A DNA stretch of 64,000 bases from Arsenicitalea aurantiaca (lineage in GTDB: Bacteria; Pseudomonadota; Alphaproteobacteria; Rhizobiales; Devosiaceae), in NCBI RefSeq assembly GCF_003994485.1, contig NZ_RZNJ01000003.1, forward strand, positions 525 to 64,524, given 5' to 3'. The position numbers and the translations under genes are program-made. The notes below the pieces were generated by a model. It was not told where the DNA came from, did no database searches, and saw only the letters and a list, made by a program, of their open reading frames with translations. Below are positions 9,244-18,070 of the stretch, piece after piece (position 1 is the first letter of the stretch; every line of letters begins with the position of its first letter).

Positions 9244-9592
9244 CCTCCACCACACCCCGCAGCGACGCACCCCCCTTCTCCCCCCGTGGGAGAAGGTGCC
9301 CCGAAGGGGCGGATGAGGGGGCCGCACCCTCCTCCACCACACCCCGCAGCGACGCACCCACCTTCTCCCCCCGTGGGAGAAGGTGCCCCGCAGGGGCGGA
9401 TGAGGGGGCCGCACCCTCCTCCACCACACCCTGCAGCGACGCAACCCCCTTCTCCCCCCGTGGGAGAAGGTGCCCCGAAGGGGCGGATGAGGGGGCCGCA
9501 CCCTCCTCCACCGCACCCCGCAACGACGCACCATCCTTCTCCCCTCGTGGGAGAAGGTGCCCCGAAGGGGCGGATGAGGGGGTTCTCCCCCT
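9244..9592. repeat. Four tandem copies of an 87-bp palindromic unit
   Basis: The anchor CCTCCACCAC (CCTCCACCGC in the last copy) recurs at 9244, 9331, 9418 and 9505, an exact 87-bp period. Each unit holds two stem-loops, CCTTCTCCC/GGGAGAAGG and GCCCC/GGGGC, followed by GGATGAGGG. Copies differ at a few positions. Because 87 is a multiple of three, every reading frame stays open across the array as 29-residue repeats, which explains the long spurious frames here. The array ends right at the stop codon of cysS. Confidence 0.9.
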
Positions 9593-11007
9593 CACAGCTT
9601 GCGCTCCCATTTCGTCCGCCGCTCTCCGGTCTCGGCGTCCTTGAAATCCATCAGCTGCACACCCTCCGCCAGCAACTCGGCGCGGATCGCGTCGGCGGCG
9701 GCGAAATCCCTGGCGTCGAGCGCCGCGAGCCGCGCGGCGACCCGCGCCTCGATGGCAGCATCCCCGCCCTCGGCCGCGCCTTCCGCCCCGACCTCGCCCA
9801 GCCCCAGAAACCTCAGCGTCAGCGCGAGGCAATGGGCGGCCTCTCCCTCCCCGCGATTGGCCTTGCGCGCCATCACGTCGATCGCGACCGCCGCGCGGTG
9901 GAAGCCGAGATCGTCCGAGAGCGCCTCGATCACCGATGCATCGGGCCCGCTCGCACGCCCTTCGCCGCCCTCGCGCGCGGCGCGCCACCAGCCTTCGAGC
10001 TTTCTCGCTGCCTCTTCGAGCCGCGCCACCGAGAAGTCGATCGGCTCGCGGTAATGCGTCATCAGCATCGCAAGGCGCAGCACCGCCCCCGGCCAGCGCC
10101 GGCCACCGAAATGCTCGGTCTCCAGCAGATCGTGGATGGTGACGAAATTGCCCTCGGACTTGCTCATCTTGCGCCCCTCCACCTGGAGGAAGCCGTTATG
10201 CATCCAGACCTGCGCCATCAGCCTCGTGCCATGGGCGCAGCGGGACTGGGCCAGTTCGTTCTCGTGATGGGGAAAGGCGAGGTCGATCCCGCCGCCATGG
10301 ATGTCGAAGACCGGCCCCAGATGCTTTTCGCTCATGGCCGAGCATTCGATGTGCCAGCCCGGCCGCCCGCGGCCCCACGGGCTCTCCCAGCCCGGTTCCT
10401 CGGGGCTCGAGGGCTTCCAGAGCACGAAATCCATCGGGTCGCGCTTGTAGGGCGCAACATCCACCCGGGCGCCCGCCAGCATGTCGTCGAGCGAGCGGTT
10501 CGAGAGCCGTCCATAGTCCGCCATGGTCCCGGGCGAAAAGAGCACATGCCCCTCCGCGGCATAGGCATGCCCCTTCTCGATCAGCACCCCGCACATGGCG
10601 ATCATCTCGGCGATATGCTCGGTCGCGCGCGGCTGCACGCTCGGTTCGAGGCATTCGAGCGCCTTCACGTCCGCCTGGAACTGGGCATTGGTCGCCTCCG
10701 TCACCCGGCGGATCGCCTCGTTCAGCGGCAGGTCCGGAAAATCGCGGGCGGCGCGCGCGTTGATCTTGTCGTCGACGTCGGTGATGTTGCGCACATAGGT
10801 CACGTGCGCCTCGCCATAGAGATGGCGCAGCAGCCGGAACAGCAGGTCGAACACGATCACCGGCCGCGCATTGCCGATATGGGCGAAATCGTAGACCGTC
10901 GGGCCGCACACATACATGCGCACATTGGATGCATCGAGCGGCGTGAACGCGTCCTTGGTCCGCGTCAGCGTGTTGTAGAGCCTGAGGGGAGTGGTGCCCG
11001 AAGCCAT
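9592..11007 (-). CDS. cysS: Cysteine--tRNA ligase
   Basis: Charges tRNA-Cys in the cytoplasm. 471 residues, class I synthetase. The first zinc cysteine is C34 in [10 protein letters not shown], the HIGH-type motif is HIGN at 43-46, and the KMSKS loop is at 280-284. Further zinc ligands lie in HIECSAMS (C222) and HHENE (about 247-251), and the DALR/anticodon-binding region is C-terminal. The start ATG 11007 has an AGGA seven bases upstream. The last codons run into the 87-bp repeat array, so the 3' end abuts repeated DNA. A tiny reading frame with a following GC-rich hairpin lies in the 200-nt leader. Confidence 0.96.
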   Translation of the reverse strand: MASGTTPLRLYNTLTRTKDAFTPLDASNVRMYVCGPTVYDFAHIGNARPVIVFDLLFRLLRHLYGEAHVTYVRNITDVDDKINARAARDFPDLPLNEAIRRVTEATNAQFQADVKALECLEPSVQPRATEHIAEMIAMCGVLIEKGHAYAAEGHVLFSPGTMADYGRLSNRSLDDMLAGARVDVAPYKRDPMDFVLWKPSSPEEPGWESPWGRGRPGWHIECSAMSEKHLGPVFDIHGGGIDLAFPHHENELAQSRCAHGTRLMAQVWMHNGFLQVEGRKMSKSEGNFVTIHDLLETEHFGGRRWPGAVLRLAMLMTHYREPIDFSVARLEEAARKLEGWWRAAREGGEGRASGPDASVIEALSDDLGFHRAAVAIDVMARKANRGEGEAAHCLALTLRFLGLGEVGAEGAAEGGDAAIEARVAARLAALDARDFAAADAIRAELLAEGVQLMDFKDAETGERRTKWERKL

Positions 11008-11104
11008 GATGTCTTCCTGAAACGAACAAAGCCCACGCGCCGGCGGCGGGGCTCTTCTTGTCTCAGGAAATTCGGGATGAAGAAAACCGCGCCACCGACG
11101 ATCG

Positions 11105-11155
11105 TCAGCGGATAATGATGCAGCCCGTAATGATCAGCGCGTCGCCGGTTTTCAT
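11105..11155 (-). CDS. Possible 16-residue leader peptide upstream of cysS
   Basis: ATG at 11155 opens [16 protein letters not shown] and stops at 11105. It lies about 100 nt before the cysS start, on the same strand. Between it and cysS a GCCC...GGGC hairpin is followed by TTTGTT on the minus strand. The arrangement resembles a peptide-controlled attenuator, but there is only one Cys codon (five Ile codons) and no convincing Shine-Dalgarno. It is noted as a candidate only. Confidence 0.25.
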   Translation of the reverse strand: MKTGDALIITGCIIIR

Positions 11156-11215
11156 GGGCGCCACTCTGATCGCAAACAGAAGCGAAAATCAAGCCTGAGG
11201 AAAAGGGCCCGTCGC

Positions 11216-12223
11216 TTATTTGCCGAGGATGGAGACGCGCTGGGTGATCGCCCCGAAGATCGGCTGGTCCATCCTGTCGAGTGCCGCCATCTTCACGCTG
11301 TCCCCGCTTTTCAGAAACGGCGTGCGGGCGCGGCCATATTTGGCCTTCTCCACTGTGCGCGCTTCGGCGATGCAGGCAAAGCCGATGCCGTCGCGCTTGA
11401 TGGGCAGAGATTCCTCGTGCCGGTTGGCGACCGTCCCCGAGCCGATGATCGTCCCGGGCCCCAGCGTTCGGGTGCGGGCGGCTTCCACGATCAGATCCAC
11501 GAAGTCGAAATGCATGTCCACCCCGGCATTGGGCTGGCCGAAAAGCACGTCGTTCACATAGACCTGCAGGCGCGCCGAGAGCTTCTGCCCGTCCCAGAGG
11601 TCCCCCAGCTCGTCCGGCGTCGCGACGACGGGCGCGAACGCGGTCGCGGGCTTGGCGTGAAAAAAGCCGAAGCCGTTCTGCAGATCATCGACGACGAGCC
11701 GCCGCAGCGAGACGTCGTTGCAGATGGTGACGAGCCGGATCGCCGCGGCCGCCTGCTCGCGCCCCGGGCGCATCGGCACCGGGCCGAGAATCGCGGCGAC
11801 TTCGGCTTCGAAATCGAGCGCGAGGTCTTCCTCGGGCACGATGATCGGGTCGGTCGGCCCAGACAGGCTGTCCGATCCGCCCTGGTAAAGCAGCGGCCGC
11901 TCGCTCTGGAGTTCGGCGTCCTTGGAGCCCTGCAGCGAGCGCACCCGTTCGAGGTGGCCCAGATATCCCGCACCGTCGATCCATTGATAGGCGCGCGGCA
12001 GGGGCGCCATCGCCATGTGCGCCTCGAAGGGCTGCGCGGCGATCCCGCCTGTGTCGAGCGCTTCGGAAAGCCGGTGCAGTTCGGGCGCCAGCGTCTCCCA
12101 GCTGTCGAGCGCCGTCTGCAGATCGGGCGCGATGCGACCCGCCGAGACGAAGTGGCGCAGGTCCCGGGATACGACGACGAGTTGCCCGTCGGGCCGGCCG
12201 TTACGCAGCGTTGCGAGTTTCAT
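11216..12223 (-). CDS. Fumarylacetoacetate hydrolase family protein
   Basis: 335 residues. The C-terminal FAH fold begins around residue 120, with acidic metal-binding residues in LDFEAEVAAILG and NDVSLR, and the family motif GTIIGSGTVAN near 265-275. The N-terminal part, MKLATLRNGRPDGQLVVV and an A-Q-P-F-E stretch, is like that of the group annotated as fumarylacetoacetases or 2-keto-4-pentenoate hydratase-like enzymes. Its role is hydrolysis of a C-C bond in an acyl-pyruvate-type compound, perhaps in tyrosine or aromatic breakdown. No other catabolic genes sit nearby, so the substrate is open. It stands alone, 208 nt upstream of cysS and divergent from the DUF2865 gene. Confidence 0.85.
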   Translation of the reverse strand: MKLATLRNGRPDGQLVVVSRDLRHFVSAGRIAPDLQTALDSWETLAPELHRLSEALDTGGIAAQPFEAHMAMAPLPRAYQWIDGAGYLGHLERVRSLQGSKDAELQSERPLLYQGGSDSLSGPTDPIIVPEEDLALDFEAEVAAILGPVPMRPGREQAAAAIRLVTICNDVSLRRLVVDDLQNGFGFFHAKPATAFAPVVATPDELGDLWDGQKLSARLQVYVNDVLFGQPNAGVDMHFDFVDLIVEAARTRTLGPGTIIGSGTVANRHEESLPIKRDGIGFACIAEARTVEKAKYGRARTPFLKSGDSVKMAALDRMDQPIFGAITQRVSILGK

Positions 12224-12356
12224 TCACGCTTTCTCCATGGGCTGGGTTGAGGCTGGCCGAGCGGGGCCTCGGCACTTATACTGGACGGCAGTCCCTTGAT
12301 CCGGTCTTAAGGGGCACGATTCTGGCGTTGGAGCGTTGAGGCGGCGCTGTGGAGTT

Positions 12357-13529
12357 ATGGAGCGCATGCTGAACACAACCAGAAATGCCTTGCGGATGTT
12401 CCTCGCCATCGGGGCGATGGGCGTCCTGTTCGCTACTGACATGTCCGCAGCCCATGCGCAATCGGCCAGCTGCGCCCAGCTCAATGCGAGCCTGCAGAGC
12501 CTCGAGCGCAATAATGATTTCCGCAATTCCGGCTCGAACGACCGGCGCGCCCGCGATGTGCAGCGCAGCCTGCAGGCGGCCGAGAGCACCTATGTGCGTT
12601 CGGGCTGCAACGACATCGCCCGCTCGGGCCGGCAATTGCCGCGCCAGTGCCAGCAGCTTGCCCGGCAGATCACGTCGGGGCGCGAGGAATATGCCGCCCT
12701 CACCCAGTCGGTGCAGACCGGCAGCAACGTCTCCCAGCAGCGCGAGGCGATCCTGCAGGAGATGGCGCGGTTCGGCTGCAATGCCGGCTCCAATTCCCGC
12801 GTCGTGCGGCAGGACCAGCCGGGCCTTTTCGACCGGCTCTTCGGCGGGTTCACCCGCGAGGGTCAGGGCGAAGGCTTCAGCAGCGATTCCAACAGCCAGA
12901 TGCGGGGCGGCCAGTTCGGCGGCTATGGCAATTATTCGACCGTGCGCAGCCTCTGCGTCCGGCGCTGCGACGGGTTCTACTGGCCCATCAGCTATTCGAC
13001 CGTGCGCGAATATCTCCAGAACGACGCCATGCAGTGCCAGCAGCAATGCCCGGGCGCCGAGGTCGAGCTCTATTATCACGACAATCCCGGGCAGGAGCCC
13101 GAGCAGATGGTGAGCCTCACCGGCCAGCCCTATACCGCGCTCCCCACCGCCTTCCGCTTCCGGCGGGAATACGACAAGAGCTGCGCCTGCGGGCAGCAGA
13201 TGAACCAGGGCACGATCGGCATCGCGGACGTCGCCGGCGGCGGTCAGTCCCAGGCCAGCATCGCGTTCGGGGATGCCAATGTGCCGATGCCCCAGCGCGA
13301 TCCGCGCGGGCGCATCGCGCCGACCAATATCGAGGTCGCCGAACTCATCAGCGTCCCCCTGCCCCGCCGCCGCCCCGCCGCGCCCGGCGAGGTCGAGCCC
13401 CCGCATGCGGTGCCGGCCATGGCCGATGCCGCCAACGCCCAGCCGCGCATCGTCCAGTTCGGCGAGCGGCGCGTCAGGGTAGTCGGTCCGAACACGCCTT
13501 ACGTCCCAGAAGCGGAAGAAGAGTCCTGA
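12357..13529 (+). CDS. DUF2865 domain secreted protein
   Basis: About 390 residues. A signal peptide (hydrophobic [13 protein letters not shown], cleavage after AHA) is followed by a helical region with paired cysteines (CAQL, GCND, CQQL, GCNA). The DUF2865 core lies at about 200-280: [41 protein letters not shown] and [22 protein letters not shown]. Family members occur in Hyphomicrobiales and are of unknown function; the cysteines suggest disulfides in the periplasm. The ATG at 12357 or 12366 could each be the start. The 3' end overlaps the end of gltX on the other strand by 56 bp, so its last 18 codons are also gltX coding sequence. Confidence 0.85.
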   Translation: MERMLNTTRNALRMFLAIGAMGVLFATDMSAAHAQSASCAQLNASLQSLERNNDFRNSGSNDRRARDVQRSLQAAESTYVRSGCNDIARSGRQLPRQCQQLARQITSGREEYAALTQSVQTGSNVSQQREAILQEMARFGCNAGSNSRVVRQDQPGLFDRLFGGFTREGQGEGFSSDSNSQMRGGQFGGYGNYSTVRSLCVRRCDGFYWPISYSTVREYLQNDAMQCQQQCPGAEVELYYHDNPGQEPEQMVSLTGQPYTALPTAFRFRREYDKSCACGQQMNQGTIGIADVAGGGQSQASIAFGDANVPMPQRDPRGRIAPTNIEVAELISVPLPRRRPAAPGEVEPPHAVPAMADAANAQPRIVQFGERRVRVVGPNTPYVPEAEEES

Positions 13530-14802
13530 GCTCCGGGCCGTCGGCCCGGCCCGTCAGCGCCAGCCGCAGCGGCAAAAAGAGCGCCTTGCCCTTACGCCCG
13601 GTTGCCGCCTTCACCTGATCGGTCCATGCCTTCCAGGTCTCCTCGTCCCAGGGCTCCTCGGGCAATAGCCGCGCGGCCTCGGCAAGGAACGGACGGTCCT
13701 CCTCGGCGATCACCGGCTCGACCGGACCCGTCACGATTCGCGCGAGTTCGACGATCTGCGGAAAGCGCGAGAGGTTCTCGCGCAGCGCCTCCCAGAGCGC
13801 CGGATCGGCGAGCCCCAGCTCGGCAAGCCGCGCCTCCGCCACCGCGAACGGCATCGCATGCAGGATCCGCGCATTGAGGCTTTCGAGCTCGCCCGGATCA
13901 AACCGCGCCGCGCCGTGCGAGACCACCCCGAGCGAAAACACCCTCGCCAGCGCCTCGAGGCTCGGATGGGGCTCGACCGGCAGGCTCGTGCCCGTCAGCA
14001 CCGCCACCAGCGCCACCGCCAGCGGCTCATACCCGTCTGCCCGCAATTCGGCCAGCGACAGCGAGCCGAGGCGCTTGGAGAGCCCCTCGCCCTCCGCCCC
14101 GGTCAGCAGATTATGGTGCGCGAATACCGGCACCGCGCCACCCAGCGCCTCGAAGATCTCGATCTGCGTGCCGGTATTGGACACATGGTCCTCGCCCCGG
14201 ATCACGTGAGTGATGCCGAGCGCGATGTCGTCGACCACCGAGGGCAGCGTATAGAGATAGCTCCCATCCTCGCGCACCAGCACCGGGTCGGACATCGAGG
14301 CGGTGTTGACCGTCTGCCGCCCCTTGATCAGATCCTCGAACTGCACCGGCCGCCCGTCGAGCCGGAACCGCCAGTGAGGCCGGCGGCCCTCGGCCTCGAG
14401 CCGCGTACGGTCCGCGTCGGTCAGCGCCAGCGCCGCCCGGTCATAGATCGGCGGGCGCCCGATCGCGCGGGCGCGCTTGCGCTTGCGGTCGAGTTCGTCC
14501 TCGGTCTCGTAGCAGGGATAGAGCCGCCCCGCCGCGATCAGCCGGTAACGCGCCTCGTCGTAAAGCGCGGTGCGGTCGGACTGGCGGACCTTGAGGTCGG
14601 GCACGATGCCGAGCCAGCCCAGATCCTCCTCGATGCCCGCCGCAAACGCCTCGGTCGAGCGCTGCCGGTCGGTATCGTCGAGCCTCAGCACATAGCGTCC
14701 GCCCTCGGCCTTGGCAAAGAGCCAGTTGAGCAGGGCCGGCCGCGCATTGCCCAGGTGCAGTCGCCCCGTCGGGGAGGGCGCATAGCGAACGGTCACGCTC
14801 AT
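13474..14802 (-). CDS. gltX: Glutamate--tRNA ligase (GluRS)
   Basis: 442 residues, non-zinc-cluster class I synthetase. The motif PTGRLHLGN (residues 11-19) replaces HIGH with HLGN, and the KMSKS-like loop is LSKR at 241-244. The anticodon-binding half is present. Alphaproteobacteria often carry two GluRS paralogues; the form with GN after the His is usual for one of them, and either may make Glu-tRNA-Gln for GatCAB. Which role this one has is not visible. Its start overlaps the nadE stop as ATGA, and its end overlaps the DUF2865 gene by 56 bp in the opposite direction. Confidence 0.93.
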   Translation of the reverse strand: MSVTVRYAPSPTGRLHLGNARPALLNWLFAKAEGGRYVLRLDDTDRQRSTEAFAAGIEEDLGWLGIVPDLKVRQSDRTALYDEARYRLIAAGRLYPCYETEDELDRKRKRARAIGRPPIYDRAALALTDADRTRLEAEGRRPHWRFRLDGRPVQFEDLIKGRQTVNTASMSDPVLVREDGSYLYTLPSVVDDIALGITHVIRGEDHVSNTGTQIEIFEALGGAVPVFAHHNLLTGAEGEGLSKRLGSLSLAELRADGYEPLAVALVAVLTGTSLPVEPHPSLEALARVFSLGVVSHGAARFDPGELESLNARILHAMPFAVAEARLAELGLADPALWEALRENLSRFPQIVELARIVTGPVEPVIAEEDRPFLAEAARLLPEEPWDEETWKAWTDQVKAATGRKGKALFLPLRLALTGRADGPELRTLLPLLGRKACSDRLP

Positions 14803-16466
14803 CGGCCCGATCCGTCGCGATAGCCATTGGTGATCGGATATTTCCGCCCGAGCCCGAAGGCGCGCTCGGTCAGCTTGGGCCCCGGCGCCGATTGCCGGCG
14901 CTTGTATTCGGCGATGTAGAGAAGCTTCTCGACCCTCTTGACCAGGTCGTATTCGAACCCGTCCGCGACGATGTCGGACACTGCGCGCTCCTCCTCCACC
15001 AGCGCCCGCAAGATCGCATCGAGGACGGGATAGGGCGGCAGGCTGTCCTGGTCCTTCTGGTCGGGACGCAGTTCGGCGCTCGGCGCCTTGTCGATGATCG
15101 CCTGCGGGATCACCTCGCCCGCCGGTCCCTTCGCATCGCCGGGCAGATGGGCGTTGCGCCAGGCGGCAAGATTGTAGACCTCGGTCTTGTAGAGATCCTT
15201 GATGGGGTTGTAGCCGCCATTCATGTCGCCATAGATGGTGGCGTAGCCCACGGCCATCTCGGATTTGTTGCCCGTCGTCAGCAGCATGGCACCGAACTTG
15301 TTGGAAATCGCCATCAGCACGAGCCCGCGCATGCGCGACTGCAGGTTTTCCTCGGTCAGCCCCGGCTCGGTGCCTGCAAAAAGCGCGCCGAGTTCCGCCG
15401 TCACCGCCTCGACCGGACTGCCGATCGAAACCGTGTCATGCTTTATGCCGAGCGCCCTGGCGCAGGCCTCGGCGTCCCGCAGGCTCTCCCCCGAAGTGTA
15501 GCGATAGGGCAGCATCACCGAATGCACCCTGTCCGCCCCCAGCGCATCGACCGCAAGCGCGGCGACCACAGCGCTGTCGATCCCGCCCGAAAGGCCGAGG
15601 AGCACCGATTTGAACCCATTCTTTTCGATGTAGTCGCGCAGTCCGAGCATGGCGGCCCGCCATGGCGCTTCCTCGGGCGAGGGCAGCGGCACGATGTCCT
15701 CGCCGGCACACCGCCAGCCTTCGGGTCGGCGGAGCCAGTCGGAAACGAGGAAATCGGGCATGAAGGACTTGCCCTGCAGCACCAGCCGCTCGCCCGGCTC
15801 GATCGCAAAGGAGGCGCCGTCGAACACCAGTTCGTCCTGCCCGCCTACCTGGTTGAGATAGAGGAGCGGCACGTTGTCTTCGCGCACGCGGGCGCGCACC
15901 AGCTCCTTGCGGATATGCTGCTTGTCGGTCCAATAGGGCGAGCCATTGGGGCAGAGCAGCAGTTCGGCGCCGCGCCGCACCAGAGCCGCGCAGACGCGCG
16001 GGTGCCAGATGTCCTCGCAGATCGGAATGCCGATCCTCACCCCGTTGATCTCGACCGGCTCGGGCAGCTCGCCCGCCGCGAAATAGCGCTTTTCAAAGAA
16101 GACGTCGGTATTGGGCAGCTCGACCTTGAAGCGGGTGGCGATGATTTCGCCCCCCTGCGCAACAATCACTGCGTTGCGCAGCACCCCCTCCTCCCGCCAG
16201 ATGGTGGGGAGGATCAGGGTCAGTTCGCCGCCCGCCGTCTCCTCGGCCAGCGTGCCGGCCAGGGTGATCGCATCGGCCACGAAATGCGGCTTGCCCAGGA
16301 GATCCTCGGGGAAATACCCGGTGAGGAAAAGTTCGGACAGCATCAGGATGTCCGCGCCGGCCGCGTTCGCATCGGCCATGGCCTTGCGGGCAAGTTCGAG
16401 GTTTGCGCCCAGCGCACCCACGGTCGGGTTGAGCTGGGCGAGCGCGATGCGGAGGCTGTCGGTCAC
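14799..16466 (-). CDS. nadE: Glutamine-hydrolysing NAD+ synthase
   Basis: Amidates deamido-NAD to NAD+ using glutamine. 555 residues. The N-terminal nitrilase-type glutaminase has the Glu-Lys-Cys triad in [25 protein letters not shown] and [11 protein letters not shown]. The C-terminal synthetase has the pyrophosphate loop [15 protein letters not shown] and STGNKSE-like [16 protein letters not shown] place the start at GTG 16466, where the protein reads [14 protein letters not shown] with an AAGG seven bases upstream; the longer frame opens only with a TTG and adds a non-conserved tail. It is the first gene of a pair with gltX, joined by an ATGA overlap. Confidence 0.94.
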   Translation of the reverse strand: MTDSLRIALAQLNPTVGALGANLELARKAMADANAAGADILMLSELFLTGYFPEDLLGKPHFVADAITLAGTLAEETAGGELTLILPTIWREEGVLRNAVIVAQGGEIIATRFKVELPNTDVFFEKRYFAAGELPEPVEINGVRIGIPICEDIWHPRVCAALVRRGAELLLCPNGSPYWTDKQHIRKELVRARVREDNVPLLYLNQVGGQDELVFDGASFAIEPGERLVLQGKSFMPDFLVSDWLRRPEGWRCAGEDIVPLPSPEEAPWRAAMLGLRDYIEKNGFKSVLLGLSGGIDSAVVAALAVDALGADRVHSVMLPYRYTSGESLRDAEACARALGIKHDTVSIGSPVEAVTAELGALFAGTEPGLTEENLQSRMRGLVLMAISNKFGAMLLTTGNKSEMAVGYATIYGDMNGGYNPIKDLYKTEVYNLAAWRNAHLPGDAKGPAGEVIPQAIIDKAPSAELRPDQKDQDSLPPYPVLDAILRALVEEERAVSDIVADGFEYDLVKRVEKLLYIAEYKRRQSAPGPKLTERAFGLGRKYPITNGYRDGSGR

Positions 16467-16557
16467 GGGGGCGCCTTGCAGGTCCGGGGAAAACGGGGGC
16501 AAGACTTAGCCGCTCGCCCATTGGAGGGCAAGCGCGGCGGGCCCCTCCCGGTTGCGG

Positions 16558-17397
16558 CTAGAAGCGGTAGGTCAATTCGGCGAGCAGCCCGTAGCGCAGC
16601 GCCGAGAAATGATCGCTCTCACGGCCTTCGCCCTCGAAGGTGACGGTCGTAGGCCCGGTCAGGTACCAGGCGCGGCCGCCGAACCGCATCGTCATCCAGT
16701 CTGTGGCGTGCACGCCGAGCATCACCTCGCCGGCAGCGCCATAGAGCCAGCCCTCGACGTCCGAAAGGCCGAGATATTCGAGCGTGTCGCTGTCATAGGC
16801 GCCATAGGTGCCGCGCAGCCCCGCATAGGGGATGAGCGCCGCTTCGGCCGTCAGGTCGACCATGTCGGTGATTTCGGTCCGGCCCGAAATGCCGAGCCGC
16901 AGCAGGTTGAAATCGAGCCCGCCGATATCGGTCCCCCCGAGCCGGGGCGACTCGTTCCAGTACTGGTAGCCCACGAACCCGCCAAAGCCCGGCGCGATCA
17001 TGCCGAACCCCAGATCCGCGCCCGCATAAAGCACGCTGCCGATCTCGGTGGTCTCGGTTCCCACGGGCGAGGTGTATTCGGTCGTCTTGCTGCCCGAATA
17101 GCCGATCATGCCCTTGAGGTAGTAGTCGGTCGTGTAGTCGTTGATGCGGAAATGGGCTTCCCCGATATGCGCCGTGTCGTAGCCGCTGGTCAGATTGCCA
17201 TCGATGCGCGTCTCGAGCGCCCCTTGCGAATACCAGTAGCGCATGCCGATTTCGAAGCCGATCGCCTTGGGATGTGCCTCGGCATACCATTCCTCGCCAT
17301 AGGCGCCACGCAACGGCGTGCCCCAGTCCGCGCCGACGGCGGGCGCGGCGATCAGGATCCCCGAAAGGGCTAGGCAGATCTGGGTGGCGCAGCGCAT
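16558..17397 (-). CDS. Outer-membrane beta-barrel protein
   Basis: 279 residues. A signal peptide (MRCATQICLALSGILIAAP, cleavage near AVGA) is followed by alternating aromatic and glycine-rich strands, with LLAELTYRF at the C-terminus; a terminal Phe is the usual signal for Bam-dependent insertion. Motifs such as EIGMRYWYSQG and FGGFVGYQYW resemble small outer-membrane proteins of Hyphomicrobiales, with no assigned activity. The start is ATG 17397, since the longer frame opens with TTG. Both neighbours are separated from it by non-coding DNA, so it is probably a single-gene unit. Confidence 0.75.
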   Translation of the reverse strand: MRCATQICLALSGILIAAPAVGADWGTPLRGAYGEEWYAEAHPKAIGFEIGMRYWYSQGALETRIDGNLTSGYDTAHIGEAHFRINDYTTDYYLKGMIGYSGSKTTEYTSPVGTETTEIGSVLYAGADLGFGMIAPGFGGFVGYQYWNESPRLGGTDIGGLDFNLLRLGISGRTEITDMVDLTAEAALIPYAGLRGTYGAYDSDTLEYLGLSDVEGWLYGAAGEVMLGVHATDWMTMRFGGRAWYLTGPTTVTFEGEGRESDHFSALRYGLLAELTYRF

Positions 17398-17508
17398 GGC
17401 GTCCTCGCTCTGGGGCAACTCGACTGCCTAAGAGTTAAAACCGTTAGGGTTAATGTTCCGATAAGCGCACGCCCCCTCCACTGGAGGGCTCAATCGCGTC
17501 AACACATT

Positions 17509-17534
17509 GGAAACCATTCGGTAAAATTTGCGTC
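17509..17534 (+). promoter_or_regulatory. EcfG-like promoter candidate for the receiver gene
   Basis: GGAAAC, a 16-bp spacer and CGTC match loosely the GGAAC-N16/17-CGTT pattern of promoters used by the alphaproteobacterial general-stress sigma factor EcfG. They lie about 105 nt upstream of the receiver protein start. The match is partial and single, so it is a lead only. Confidence 0.3.
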
Positions 17535-17638
17535 GAATTGTTTTCAATTCTGGGGCAGCCGCAGCAACCCTCAGGGGTGCAGCACGTTCACTCTCCCGAG
17601 CCGGCAGGTTTGACCGGCACAATATCTAGGCCAAGACC

Positions 17639-18070
17639 ATGAGTTGCCGCGTACTGGTAGTAGAGGACGAAATCTTCGTCGCCATCGAAATCGAGACCGT
17701 TCTCGAGGAGATGGGCCACGAGCCGATTGGCATTGCCGCCGATCGGAAGACCGCTTTCGCGCTCGCGGATGCGGCCGAAGTTGCGCTCGTCGATCTCAAC
17801 CTCAAGGATGGTCCGACCGGTCGGGAGATCGGCGACATGCTCGCGCGTCGGGGGGTCACTGTCCTCTTCATGACGGCAAATCCCTCGCAGCTCGGCGATG
17901 GCGTACCGGGCACGGTCGGCGTGCTGCCCAAGCCCGCGAGCGAAGCCGAGCTTCGCGCGGCAATCGACTATGTCATCGCAGCACGCGACCGGCTCGATGC
18001 AGAGCCGCCGCAACGCATGCGGCTCTTCACCCTGCCCAAGCCCGATCTGGGCGGCGCCGCCTATTCCTGA
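17639..18070 (+). CDS. Single-domain response regulator (receiver only)
   Basis: 143 residues, a CheY-like receiver with no output domain. Acidic pocket residues are E9, D10 and E11, the phospho-acceptor is D52 in LVDLNLKDG, the switch Thr is in FMTAN (79) and the conserved Lys is in LPKP (98). This subtype, with LVDLNL and a PKP loop, commonly pairs with HWE or HisKA_2 kinases in Hyphomicrobiales. It faces such a kinase here: the two genes converge and overlap by 10 bp. It may act as a phosphate sink or an intermediate toward another output. Confidence 0.88.
   Translation: MSCRVLVVEDEIFVAIEIETVLEEMGHEPIGIAADRKTAFALADAAEVALVDLNLKDGPTGREIGDMLARRGVTVLFMTANPSQLGDGVPGTVGVLPKPASEAELRAAIDYVIAARDRLDAEPPQRMRLFTLPKPDLGGAAYS

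Noticed and set aside
9244-9592. CRISPR array
   Set aside because: The 87-bp repeats are contiguous, so there are no unique spacers between them, and no cas genes are present.
9098-9988. N-terminal extension of the DUF559 frame through 29-residue repeats
   Set aside because: The repeat unit is a non-coding palindrome whose length happens to be a multiple of three, and the upstream part is antisense to cysS.
10965-11192. 75-codon frame overlapping the cysS start
   Set aside because: It is basic, low in hydrophobic structure and overlaps the leader; no family is recognisable.
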